Source of the DNA: Methanomassiliicoccales archaeon
Lineage (GTDB): Archaea > Thermoplasmatota > Thermoplasmata > Methanomassiliicoccales > UBA472
Assembly: GCA_026394375.1 (NCBI GenBank)
Contig: JAPKYJ010000017.1
Location: forward strand, 1-36,981
Length of the DNA stretch: 36,981 nt
Direction of reading: 5' to 3'
The notes beneath the pieces were generated by a model that worked only from the letters and a program-made list of their open reading frames with translations, did no database searches and was not told where the DNA came from. Below, piece after piece: positions 25,317 through 33,610 of the stretch (its first letter is position 1; each line of letters opens with the position of its first letter). Made by a program: the position numbers and the translations under genes.

Positions 25317-25884
25317 GCTTGATCCTCCCCAGGCGGGTGCGGGAGATGATTCCCTTGGTCTCTTCCAGGGTACGCTCGTCCATCTGCAGATCGGGCAGCT
25401 TAAGCTCCTTGCGTAGCTTCCTGGTCATGCCCGTGCAAGGGAAGGAAAGGCCGGTGGAAAGGAACATCTTCGCCTCTTCCAGGAAATGCTGCGGCTGATT
25501 CCCTTTGGCGGCGGCCGAGCCTCGGAGCAGCGTTATCACCAGCGCCGGGTCCGCTCCCAGCTGGCAACGTTCGCTGCAGGAATTGCACATGGTGCAGAGC
25601 CAGATGTCCCGGTCCGAGGCGACGTCCAGGTTGCCGGTGGCCGCCCGCTCCATCACCTCCCGGACACGGATGCCTCCGTGCCTGCCGCTCGGGCATACGG
25701 CGGTGCATTGGCCGCACTGATGGCAGCGCCAGAGCTCCACCTGGGCCAGATGGTCTTGGATGATATCATCCGCCGACTCCGCTGCGAGAGACTTCTTCAC
25801 CGACCTCGCCAATCGCCCCTGGCGCTTATCTCGTTTTCTGCGCCTGCTTCGTTCCGTTCCATCAAAAGAGTCAAATCCGTTCAC
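25309..25884 (-). CDS. hdrC: HdrC-like subunit 1 (two [4Fe-4S] clusters)
   Basis: This ferredoxin-like subunit passes electrons to HdrB. Two complete cluster motifs are seen: Cys54/57/60/64 (CHQCGQCTAVC) and Cys97/100/103/107 (CTMCNSCSERC). An N-terminal Arg/Lys-rich segment (residues ~12-24) is unusual. The start is uncertain. GTG 25884 leaves only 15 nt to the divergent zinc-protein start, so TTG 25812 or GTG 25800 may be the true one. The much longer open frame to 26058 is antisense to the zinc-protein gene and was not used. It overlaps its partner hdrB. Confidence 0.85.
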   Translation of the reverse strand: MNGFDSFDGTERSRRRKRDKRQGRLARSVKKSLAAESADDIIQDHLAQVELWRCHQCGQCTAVCPSGRHGGIRVREVMERAATGNLDVASDRDIWLCTMCNSCSERCQLGADPALVITLLRGSAAAKGNQPQHFLEEAKMFLSTGLSFPCTGMTRKLRKELKLPDLQMDERTLEETKGIISRTRLGRIKLE

Positions 25885-25899
25885 CTCGGTAGAAGGCAC

Positions 25900-26109
25900 A
25901 TGGCGGATTGGATCGAGGAGGAGAAGTGCCAGTTCTGCGGCAGGCAGGCCAAGCAATTCTGTTTCGCGGCATTCGTCTGCGAGAGCGAGGAATGCGTGGA
26001 CAAGGCGCGCGAAGAGCGTGGCGGACCGGGAGGGCACATGAAGGAGAAGAAGCGGCAACAGGAGCTGGTGCGCTTCGAGGAAGAGAAGAAGCGTTCCGCG
26101 CAGAAGTGA
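25900..26109 (+). CDS. Small zinc-binding protein (69 aa) inside the Hdr cluster
   Basis: The start is ATG 25900 after AGAAGG. Cys10/Cys13 (CQFCG), Cys21, Cys27 and Cys32 could form one zinc site, followed by a strongly charged helix (KEKKRQQELVRFEEEKK). It lies on the strand opposite to all Hdr genes, splitting them into a large and a small operon; its stop is 3 nt from that of the second hdrB. Family unknown. The ~90-codon frames antisense to it are not convincing. It may be a DNA- or protein-binding accessory. Confidence 0.55.
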   Translation: MADWIEEEKCQFCGRQAKQFCFAAFVCESEECVDKAREERGGPGGHMKEKKRQQELVRFEEEKKRSAQK

Positions 26110-26112
26110 TCC

Positions 26113-26997
26113 TCAGTCTTCGTCGACCAAGTCCCGCCTCGCTTTCTTCGCCTTGCGCGCTATTTCCCTGGTCGAGACCATGTGCGTGTGAATGCCCAGC
26201 ACCTTGTCCTTCTGACCGAACGCCAGCCCGATCAGCTGGTTCAGATGCAGCACCGGCACCTCGTAGCGGGTCTTGAGCCTCTTCTGTCCCTGGTCCAGCT
26301 GCAGGTGGCAGAACGGACAGACGTCGAGGATGCAGTCCGCTCCCGACTCCTTGATGAAACGCATCTTGCGATCGAGGACCTTGAGCGATAGCTCCTCCGA
26401 GCCGCTCCACACCCCTCCTCCGGCACCGCAGCAGCTGAGCTTCTCTGGGAAATCCACGCTCTCGCAGCCCAGGGCGGAGACGAGGTCCTCCAGCACGGAG
26501 GGGCTTTCCACGTTACGGCCGGAATGCTCCGAGGGCTTGAGGTAGTGGCAGCCGTAGTGGATGGCGACCTTGAGCCCGAGCTCCACTTTGACCTTTTCCT
26601 TGATCTCTGGCAGCCGTGCATGCAGCACGTCCGCGAAATGCTCGACGTTCGCTCGTCCGTGGAAGCGCATGCCGATGGCGGCGAGCTTCTGGTTGGTCCT
26701 TTCCCGAGCGTCCGCATCATCGAGCAGACGCCTCCTCGCCGAAGAGAGGGTGCCGTAGCAGCCGTTGCATATGACCAGCAGGTCGGCGTCCTTCTCCTCG
26801 GCGGCGGCGAGATTGCGCGCCGAAATGGCCAGCCAAGAATCGACGTCGTAGCTGCGGATGACGCCCGGGGCCGGGCAGCAGGTGAAGCGCACTTCCGTGA
26901 GAGGAACGTTCAACTCCTTGAACACCAGCTGGGTCGATTTCTCGATGGAGGGATACATGTTGCGCGCGATGCAACCGGGGAACACGGCGTACGTCAT
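26113..26997 (-). CDS. hdrB: HdrB-like subunit 2 (two CCG domains)
   Basis: This 294-aa HdrB is only distantly similar to the 24486-25316 copy. All ten cluster Cys are present: Cys9, Cys40-Cys41, Cys77/Cys80 and Cys150, Cys189-Cys190, Cys227/Cys230. After ~250 it has a basic tail (REIARKAKKARRDL). It overlaps hdrC by ATGA and is the last gene of the main Hdr operon. It would carry the catalytic noncubane clusters of the main complex; the disulfide or other acceptor is unknown. Confidence 0.9.
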   Translation of the reverse strand: MTYAVFPGCIARNMYPSIEKSTQLVFKELNVPLTEVRFTCCPAPGVIRSYDVDSWLAISARNLAAAEEKDADLLVICNGCYGTLSSARRRLLDDADARERTNQKLAAIGMRFHGRANVEHFADVLHARLPEIKEKVKVELGLKVAIHYGCHYLKPSEHSGRNVESPSVLEDLVSALGCESVDFPEKLSCCGAGGGVWSGSEELSLKVLDRKMRFIKESGADCILDVCPFCHLQLDQGQKRLKTRYEVPVLHLNQLIGLAFGQKDKVLGIHTHMVSTREIARKAKKARRDLVDED

Positions 26998-27464
26998 TTC
27001 TTCTCCTCCAGGAAGGCAGAGATGCGCAGCGACTGGAACAGCTTGCGGAACTTCTCCCTCTCTTCAGCGGAATGCGCTACGTCAAAGGGTTCGATCGGCA
27101 ATCCGAGAAGCGAGCGAATCTTGCTCACTTCCGGCGTGATAGGAAAGCCGTCCGACGTGTCATGCAATCCTTTGATGGCCGTGAGGTGGATGCTCGGATA
27201 GTTGCCCTTTTCCGCGGCCAGATTGCGCAGCTCGATGATCGCATCGGTGATCTTGACCCCCTTGGGGCATCGCTCCTGGCAGGTGTAACAGGTGGTGCAT
27301 AGCCAGAGCTCTCTTTCTGCGGAGACATCGGAGCTCTTGGCCCGGAAGACCAAGGCCCTCGTCCGCAGGTTCGATTCCCTTCCCGTGGGACAGGAGGCGG
27401 TGCATTTGCCACATTGCACGCACTTGCGCAGATCGAACTTGAGAGCGATGTCCAAGGAGGTCAT
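26994..27464 (-). CDS. hdrC: HdrC-like subunit 2 (two [4Fe-4S] clusters)
   Basis: This 156-aa HdrC has cluster motifs Cys15/18/21/25 (CVQCGKCTASC) and Cys56/59/62/66 (CTTCYTCQERC), followed by the usual helical C-terminus (GLPIEPFDVAH). It should relay electrons between HdrA and HdrB. Both ends overlap neighbours by ATGA (double HdrD upstream, HdrB downstream), indicating a stoichiometric, co-translated complex. Confidence 0.92.
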   Translation of the reverse strand: MTSLDIALKFDLRKCVQCGKCTASCPTGRESNLRTRALVFRAKSSDVSAERELWLCTTCYTCQERCPKGVKITDAIIELRNLAAEKGNYPSIHLTAIKGLHDTSDGFPITPEVSKIRSLLGLPIEPFDVAHSAEEREKFRKLFQSLRISAFLEEKK

Positions 27465-29368
27465 CGTGCATCACCCCCCAGCGACCGGGCGACGAGCTCC
27501 ACCACGTCCACTACCTCGCGGTCCGTCGCCTCGGTCAGATTGATCTCGCAGAACGGGCAGGCGCTGGCGACCACGTCCGCACCGCATTCATCGAAGCCTT
27601 TCATCCTTTCCCTGGCCATCTTCATCGCTCGTTCCTTGTCCGCCGACCGCACCCCTCCCCCACCGCCGCAGCAGCGCGCCTTTTCCCGGTTCTCTCTGGG
27701 CTCGACCAGCTTCAGCCCGGGAATGGAAGCGAGGATGTTCCTCGGTTCGTCGTACACGCCCATCCTCCTTCCAAGATGACAGGGGTCGTGGTAGCCGACG
27801 CTCAAGCTCACGTTCTTCAACACGAGCTCCTTGATCCTGGGAGAGAGCAGCTTCGAGACATGCTCCACCTCCACGCCTTCGTAGTCGCGGGAGAAGGTGG
27901 AGTAGCAGCCGGCGCAGGATGTGATCACCTTCCGGCCGTCGATGGCCCTGAGGTTCGCTTTGACCAGCGAGGCGAGATCGTGCCCGGTGCGCTTGAGCAC
28001 GCTGCCGCAGCAGGCCAATCCTTCTGGAATTTCGTAACGGATCCCAAGAGAATCCAGCACCAGCACGGTCGCGTCCAGCAATCCCCTTCTTCGGAACTGG
28101 GCCACGCAACCGGGGAAGTAGACGATATCCGCTCCCGGGTCCGGTTTTGATGTCTTTGCCACCTCGCCGAACACGTTGCCGGTGGCGAGCACCTTGCGGG
28201 CGATGGCCTCGTGCTGCTCCGTGCCCATGTGCATGGCGACGAGCGATCTGCGCGCCTTTTCCAGGTCGGGGGTTGCATCGTAACCGAACTGGCATTCCAC
28301 CCGGCAGCGTTCGCAGGTGGTACAGGCGAAGAGGTTGCGCCTCATCTCGTCGTCGATCCTCGTCCTCAGGTCTGCCATGGTCAAGGGTTCGGCGATCCTC
28401 CTCCCGGTGCCTGGCGAGTTGGTAGCAGCTTCGGGCACCTCGATCCCCAGAGCATCGGCGACATACTCCTGAAGGTCGATTACCGGTAGCTTCCTCGGCA
28501 CTCCGGCATAGGACTCCTCCCGGTACACGCAGGAGAGGTGCGTGCGGCACTTGGAGCAACTGGTGATCAGAGCATCTGCGCCCACCTCGTTCGCTTCTTG
28601 CAATCGAAGCACACGCTGCTTCTTCGACTCGGCATTGCAGTTCAGCCAGGCGGAGACGCCGCAGCAGAGCGCGCTCTCACGGGACGAAGGCATCTCCTTG
28701 AGCTCAGCGATCGAGGCAAGCACCTGACGAGGGGCATCGTAGATGCCATGGTAGCGACCGAGGCGGCAGGGGTCGTGGAATGCTACGTTCATTTTCGTGT
28801 TCATAGCTTTCCCGAGATTGGGCAGCTCCTTCTGCAGCACCTCGGAGATGTGCTTTGCTTTCAGCCCATGGAGCGACTTGAGCGCATGGAAGCACTCGGC
28901 GCAGCCGGTGATGACCTCGCCGTCCACCCGGGAGGCGAGATCCTCCTTGATACGCTGGAAGTGGTCCAGATGGCCGGAGTAATAGAGGTCATGCCCGCAG
29001 CAGCCGTAGACGATCTTGGGAGAGATGCCCAGGGCGTTCAGCAGAGCGACTCCGGCGTTCGCCGCCCTCTGGAAATCGGTCCTCGGGTCCACCAACTCGT
29101 CCATGATCGGTAGGCAGCCGGGGAAATAGTAAACGTCATCCTTGCCCACGTCGAGCTTCGGCGAGAGCCAGGGGGTCATGGGAGAAGTGGAGAGGATCTT
29201 TTGGGAGAGCAGGAAGAGGTCCCGGTGCGATCCCCTCGGTCTGTTAAGGTATCGGTGTAGGCGCATGGCCTCGGGCAGGTCCACTTCCGCCGGGCAGATG
29301 CTTGAGCACCTCATGCATGTGGTGCAGTCCAACTCCGCATTCTGCTCGGTCGGGCAGGTCGGGCTCAT
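27461..29368 (-). CDS. Double HdrD-like protein with four CCG domains
   Basis: This 635-aa protein is built as two consecutive HdrD-like halves. Half 1 has an Fe-S motif at Cys15/18/21/25, CCG domain at Cys85, 123-124, 156/159, and CCG domain at Cys201, 235-236, 271/274. Half 2 has an Fe-S motif at Cys349/352/355/359, CCG at Cys421, 453-454, 485/488, and CCG at Cys530, 566-567, 604/607. Each half has only one obvious [4Fe-4S] motif, where HdrD/HdrC have two. The halves differ: half 1 has CCGVSAW, like the HdrD at 31990, and half 2 CCGGGGG. All junctions with neighbours are ATGA. It could hold four noncubane clusters. Function unknown beyond electron transfer or disulfide-type chemistry. Confidence 0.88.
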   Translation of the reverse strand: MSPTCPTEQNAELDCTTCMRCSSICPAEVDLPEAMRLHRYLNRPRGSHRDLFLLSQKILSTSPMTPWLSPKLDVGKDDVYYFPGCLPIMDELVDPRTDFQRAANAGVALLNALGISPKIVYGCCGHDLYYSGHLDHFQRIKEDLASRVDGEVITGCAECFHALKSLHGLKAKHISEVLQKELPNLGKAMNTKMNVAFHDPCRLGRYHGIYDAPRQVLASIAELKEMPSSRESALCCGVSAWLNCNAESKKQRVLRLQEANEVGADALITSCSKCRTHLSCVYREESYAGVPRKLPVIDLQEYVADALGIEVPEAATNSPGTGRRIAEPLTMADLRTRIDDEMRRNLFACTTCERCRVECQFGYDATPDLEKARRSLVAMHMGTEQHEAIARKVLATGNVFGEVAKTSKPDPGADIVYFPGCVAQFRRRGLLDATVLVLDSLGIRYEIPEGLACCGSVLKRTGHDLASLVKANLRAIDGRKVITSCAGCYSTFSRDYEGVEVEHVSKLLSPRIKELVLKNVSLSVGYHDPCHLGRRMGVYDEPRNILASIPGLKLVEPRENREKARCCGGGGGVRSADKERAMKMARERMKGFDECGADVVASACPFCEINLTEATDREVVDVVELVARSLGGDAR

Positions 29369-31893
29369 GCCTTTCCTCCCGTGAGCTCGATCATGCGGCG
29401 AACGGCCAGCACGAACTTCTCTCCCTCCGCCGAGGAGAGGTTGAAGAACTGCAATCTATCGCTCCCAATGCCCAGCAGGTTCAATGCTCTTTTGGCAGCC
29501 TCTGCTCGTCTCTTCGCATCCGTATTGCCGTCCTGGAAGTGGCACTGCCCGTCCAGGCAGGCGGCGATCATGACCCCTTTCGCTCCGCGTTCGAAGGGCA
29601 GGAGCATCTGCGCCACGCTCACCCGGCCAGAGCAAGGCACGCGGACGATCTTCACATCGGTGGAATAGGATCGCTTGGCCGCCCCGGCGAGGTCGGCGGC
29701 GTTATAGCCGCACTGCTCGCAGCAATACGCGACGATCGAGTCCTGGTCCTCTTCCAGGATGCCCAGCGAGTTTGATTCCAGCTGCGCGTCGTTGTGCAAG
29801 CGCAGATCGATGGCGTTGGTGGGGCAGTTCGCCGCGCACTTGCCGCAGGCGTGGCAAGCGATGTCCAGGACCTCGTATCCCTGGTCCGAGTGGCGGATGG
29901 CCTCATACTCGCACAGCTCCTCGCACTTCCCGCAGGAGATGCATTTCGGCTTGTCGACGAAGGCGGTTACCAGGTCGACCCTCATTTCATCGTCCCGCAG
30001 GTAAGAAGCGACCCGAGAGGCGGCTGCTCCAGCATCGGTTATGCATTCCTGGATGGGCTTGGGCGATTCCGCCGTTCCGCAGACGAAGACCCCTCCTGTG
30101 GCCGTGTCCACGGGCGAGATCTTGACGTGCACCGGGGCGATGAAGCCGTCCTTGCCGGGCACGACCGGAATGAGCTTCTCCATCTCGGTGGTGCCTTCCG
30201 AAGGCTCCATGGCGGTGGAGAGGACCACCAGGTCCGCCATGATATCGTCGGGAGTGCCCAGGAAGGTGTTCTCCAGTTTGACCAGGAGCTTGTCGCCCAG
30301 CGGAACGATCTCCCCCACGTTCCCTCGGATGAACTCCACGCCCATCTCCCTGGCCCGGTCGAAGTACTCCTCGTAGCCTCGGCCCGCCGCGCGCAGGTCG
30401 GTGTAGGCGACCTTGACCTCTACCTCCGGGTCATCCTGCTTGATGAGGCTGGCGTTCTTGGTGGCGTACATGCAGCAGATCTTGGAGCAGTACTCCTTCC
30501 TCCGTCGGTCGCGAGAACCAGCACATTGGACGAAGACGACGGAGCGAGGGGGCTTGCCGTCGCTCGGTCTGAGCAGCTTCCCGTTCGTAGGGCCGGCGGG
30601 GCTTAGCAAGCGCTCCAGCTGCAGACCGGTGATGACGTTCGGATGCTCGGTGCGATACTCGGTGCCAGAGAGGTCCATTTGCCTGTAACCCGTCGCCACG
30701 ACGATCGCGCCCACATCCAGCTCCCGTTCTGAAGTGAAATCCATGTCCGAGATCGCTTCTGCGGAGCACACCCTTTCGCAGCCCAGGCAGTCCATCTCTC
30801 CCCGCAGGCGGAGGCATCTGTCAGGGTCGCGCAGATAGCGGAGCGGCACGGCCTGCGTACCTGGAACGTAGATGGCTTTCCGCGGTCCGAGGCCAAGGTC
30901 GAACTCGCTGGATACGACGACTGGGCAAACGTTGATGCGCTTGAGCGCGTCGAACTTGCAGGCCTCCAGACACTCCCAGCAGCCGACGCACTTGGCAGTG
31001 TCGTACTTCGGCTGGACGCCTTTCCCCGCCTGAGTCAAAGCGCCATGAACGCATTTCTTGGCGCAGGCTCCGCAGGCCTTGCACGATTCTGCCTGGATGG
31101 AAATGCGGTCCACCAGCCCCTCGATCGGGCGAAGTCCTTGCATCTTGATCTCGGAGGCGGCACAGGCCCCGCATCCAGTGCAACGATCGTAATCTACGAA
31201 CCGTGGCTGCTGCGCCACCTTGAGATGATACGCTCCAGGCCGGCCGCTGACCTCCGTCACCTGGGAAAGGGTCATGACTTTGATCTGGGGGTCCATCATG
31301 ACCTGATTGAGGATGGGCGAGATGGTGCACATGGCGCAATCGTCGGTTGGGAAGGTACGGTCCAGGCGGACCATGTTCCCGCCCAGGTTCGGTTGCTTCT
31401 CGATGAGATAGATCTCCAAACCTTTCGCCGCCAGCTCCAGGGCGGCGTGCATACCGGCGATGCCGCCTCCGATGATGGCCGCTCTCCTGACCACAGGAAC
31501 TTCCACGGTCGCTATCGGTTCGTGCGCGCTCACTCTTCTGACCGAGCCGGCAATCAGTGCACTAGCTTTCTTCGTACCCTCCTCCTTGGAATCCACGACC
31601 CAGGCGCATTGCTCCCGGATGTTCGCCATGTCCCACATGTAAGGATTGAGGACCGCGCCCACGCACTCCTTGAACACCCCACCATGATGCTTGGGCGAGC
31701 AGGAGGCGATGACCACCCGGTCGAGCGAGTTCTCGCGCACCGCCTCCTTGATCATATCCTGCCCGGCCTGAGAGCAGAGGAAGAGGTGATCGGCGACGAA
31801 ATGCCCTTGCGCAGAGAAATGCTCTCTGAGCTTCTGGATGTCCACGTTGGAGGCGATGTTGGTGCCGCAATGGCATAGGAAGACGCCGAGCAT
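29365..31893 (-). CDS. hdrA: HdrA with internal ferredoxin insertion and C-terminal MvhD domain
   Basis: This flavoprotein is the bifurcating centre of Hdr complexes. Its N-terminal domain has FLCHCG and ASCSPKHH; the FAD Rossmann motif IIGGGIAGMHAA is at 140-151, followed by DDCAMC (186/189). A canonical cluster motif opens at Cys238/241/244, then two more motifs are inserted (271/274/277/281 and 302/305/308/312) before CPV at 323, and another follows at 369/372/376. A ferredoxin domain has Cys651-661 and 680-690. Residues ~718-842 are an MvhD domain (CCEQC, CSGR, CLDGQC). The start was set at ATG 31893 (GGTGAT upstream, family N-terminus); ATG 31980 is 9 nt after the previous stop and possible. 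Fusion with MvhD suggests direct electron entry from a partner. Confidence 0.9.
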   Translation of the reverse strand: MLGVFLCHCGTNIASNVDIQKLREHFSAQGHFVADHLFLCSQAGQDMIKEAVRENSLDRVVIASCSPKHHGGVFKECVGAVLNPYMWDMANIREQCAWVVDSKEEGTKKASALIAGSVRRVSAHEPIATVEVPVVRRAAIIGGGIAGMHAALELAAKGLEIYLIEKQPNLGGNMVRLDRTFPTDDCAMCTISPILNQVMMDPQIKVMTLSQVTEVSGRPGAYHLKVAQQPRFVDYDRCTGCGACAASEIKMQGLRPIEGLVDRISIQAESCKACGACAKKCVHGALTQAGKGVQPKYDTAKCVGCWECLEACKFDALKRINVCPVVVSSEFDLGLGPRKAIYVPGTQAVPLRYLRDPDRCLRLRGEMDCLGCERVCSAEAISDMDFTSERELDVGAIVVATGYRQMDLSGTEYRTEHPNVITGLQLERLLSPAGPTNGKLLRPSDGKPPRSVVFVQCAGSRDRRRKEYCSKICCMYATKNASLIKQDDPEVEVKVAYTDLRAAGRGYEEYFDRAREMGVEFIRGNVGEIVPLGDKLLVKLENTFLGTPDDIMADLVVLSTAMEPSEGTTEMEKLIPVVPGKDGFIAPVHVKISPVDTATGGVFVCGTAESPKPIQECITDAGAAASRVASYLRDDEMRVDLVTAFVDKPKCISCGKCEELCEYEAIRHSDQGYEVLDIACHACGKCAANCPTNAIDLRLHNDAQLESNSLGILEEDQDSIVAYCCEQCGYNAADLAGAAKRSYSTDVKIVRVPCSGRVSVAQMLLPFERGAKGVMIAACLDGQCHFQDGNTDAKRRAEAAKRALNLLGIGSDRLQFFNLSSAEGEKFVLAVRRMIELTGGKA

Positions 31894-31989
31894 GTGGATC
31901 ACCGTCGTCTGGGTGGCTCTCCAACCGCCCCCTAGGTTAGTAATACCTTTCGCTCGAAGAATCGGGAAGGTGGAATCCATGTTGCCTAT

Positions 31990-33123
31990 TCATTTCGCCT
32001 TTCTTGGCCTCAATCTCTCATCAGCCAGCACATGCAGGTCCACCAGTGGTAGCTTGGCTCGCGGCAGCAGAGGCACTCTCTCGCTCATAGCACAGGTGAA
32101 GTGGATGAGGCATTTGGGGCAGGCGGTGACCATTCTGGATGCTCCGGTCTCCGAGGCCTCCCTCAGCCTTTCCAGCTGCCATGGACGCGTATCCGAACCG
32201 CATTCCATCCAGGCGGAGACACCGCAACAAGGACCAAGCTCCTTGGAACGGGGCATCTCCTCCAACTCGCCGACCGCTTTGAGTACGGATCTAGGCTCTT
32301 CATAGACGCCGCTATGGCGACCGAGCCGGCAGGGATCGTGGTAGGTGAGCTTCTCATCCGAATCGCTGGCTTCCAGCTTGCCCTCATCGATGGCCTCAGC
32401 GATCCTCTCGGAAAGCGATCGCACCTCGAACCCCAACGGTCCGACCACCTTGGGGTACAGGTCGCGCAAAGTGGACATGCATTCCGGGCAGAAGGCCAGC
32501 ACCTCTTTCACCTTGGCCTTGTCCAACTGCTCCATGTTCAAGCGGACCAGCTTCGCGAAGAGCTCGTCGTCGCCGGACCAATAGGCATCGTGGCCGCAGC
32601 ATCTCTCCTCTCGAAGAAGCTTGGGTCTCTCGCCCATCCGGTTCAGGAGCGAGACCGCCGCCCGGGGAATGGCGTTCATCTGGAGATCTAGATAGCGGAA
32701 GATTACGTCGAAGTAGGGCGTGCAGCCGACGAAGAGGAGAGTGTCGGAGCCCTCGCTCGTCTCCAGTTCCTTGGTCAGCCAACCTTGCTTCCTCGGCCTG
32801 ATGCCTGGCACCGAGTTCAAGCGCATGATCTCGTCCGGCACCGCCCCGTGATTGCGTTCAGGTTGCAGAGACCTGGACAGCTCCGGGCGCAGGGAGCGCA
32901 CATACTCGTGAAAGCGCACACCGTTCTGGCATACCTGGGTGCACATGCCGCAATTCATGCATTGCCAAATGCCCCGGTCCCTTGGCACTCGACCTTCAAA
33001 CTGCGCCCTCTCGACGATATCGCGCGGGGAGAAGTCGCGCATCCTGGAGACTGGGCAAGAGTAAGTGCATTTGCCGCAGTCGATGCATTTCTCCTCGCCG
33101 TAGCTCGGACGGTCAGCGCTCAC
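31990..33123 (-). CDS. hdrD: HdrD-like protein (HdrC-HdrB fusion)
   Basis: This 377-aa HdrD-type fusion has [4Fe-4S] motifs Cys13/16/19/23 and Cys55/58/61/65, then two CCG domains (Cys134, 175-176, 212/215 and Cys265, 299-300, 335/338). HdrD normally partners the membrane cytochrome HdrE; none is present and the neighbours are soluble HdrA/MvhD, so this one is probably part of a cytosolic complex. The CCGVSAW signature is shared with half 1 of the double HdrD. Start at GTG 33123 is decided by the strong ribosome-binding site GGAGGTGATC. It overlaps mvhD by 11 nt. Confidence 0.9.
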   Translation of the reverse strand: MSADRPSYGEEKCIDCGKCTYSCPVSRMRDFSPRDIVERAQFEGRVPRDRGIWQCMNCGMCTQVCQNGVRFHEYVRSLRPELSRSLQPERNHGAVPDEIMRLNSVPGIRPRKQGWLTKELETSEGSDTLLFVGCTPYFDVIFRYLDLQMNAIPRAAVSLLNRMGERPKLLREERCCGHDAYWSGDDELFAKLVRLNMEQLDKAKVKEVLAFCPECMSTLRDLYPKVVGPLGFEVRSLSERIAEAIDEGKLEASDSDEKLTYHDPCRLGRHSGVYEEPRSVLKAVGELEEMPRSKELGPCCGVSAWMECGSDTRPWQLERLREASETGASRMVTACPKCLIHFTCAMSERVPLLPRAKLPLVDLHVLADERLRPRKAK

Positions 33124-33547
33124 GGCGATCACCTCCCAGCGGACCCAATGCCCGTATCCGCTTCGTGAAGTCGTTCATCGTTCGGGCGAAGAGCTCTCCT
33201 TCCGCCGCCGAGATCCATTGCAGCAGCAACCGTTCCGGCTCGATGCCGGCCAGGTCGACGAGTTCCTTGGCTTGCGCCACGTGCTTCTCCGCCTGCAGGT
33301 TGCCGATGCGATAGTGGCAGTCGCCGATATGGCAGCCGAGCACCATTACCCCGTCCGCCCCGGAAAGGAAGGCCTTCAGGATGATTCCCGATGACACTCT
33401 CCCCGAGCACATCACCCGGACGATGCGCACCTCCGTCGCGTATTGCCTACGGTTGACCCCTGCCAGGTCTGCTCCCGCGTAGGCGCACCAATTGCAGCAG
33501 AAGGCGACTATGTTCGGGGTCCAGTCGGAGGGCATCGGTGCTACCAT
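33113..33547 (-). CDS. mvhD: MvhD/FlpD-type iron-sulfur adaptor
   Basis: This 144-aa [2Fe-2S] protein has the family Cys set: Cys17-Cys18/Cys21 (CCNWCAYAGADLAG), Cys47 (MCSGR) and Cys72/Cys77 (GCHIGDCHY). MvhD links hydrogenase or formate dehydrogenase to HdrA. Here neither partner gene is in the window, and HdrA already has a fused MvhD, so this may connect to a second donor. ATG 33547 was chosen because the 21 codons before it do not fit the family. It is the second gene of the operon. Confidence 0.9.
   Translation of the reverse strand: MVAPMPSDWTPNIVAFCCNWCAYAGADLAGVNRRQYATEVRIVRVMCSGRVSSGIILKAFLSGADGVMVLGCHIGDCHYRIGNLQAEKHVAQAKELVDLAGIEPERLLLQWISAAEGELFARTMNDFTKRIRALGPLGGDRRER
33127..33136 (-). 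promoter_or_regulatory. Strong ribosome-binding site deciding the hdrD start
   Basis: The minus-strand GGAGGTGATC is a near-perfect complement to the 16S rRNA 3' end. It lies 3-12 nt before GTG 33123 and inside the mvhD coding end, pointing to re-initiation on the same message. The in-frame GTG at 33132 lies within it and is less likely. Confidence 0.55.
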
Positions 33548-33610
33548 GGAAGTGACCTTCCTCGAACCCTCATGAACGCAAAAGAACTTTTGCATCCGAG
33601 CTTCCGTCAC

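Noticed and set aside
25871-26410. Minus-strand frame of 179 codons across the zinc gene and hdrB end
   Set aside because: It overlaps the clearly coding hdrB in another frame and has low-complexity Arg/Pro/Ala composition.
27360-27390. tRNA T-arm-like GGTTCGATTCCC
   Set aside because: It lies inside the second hdrC on the coding frame (RESNLRT) and no acceptor, D or anticodon stems can be built around it.
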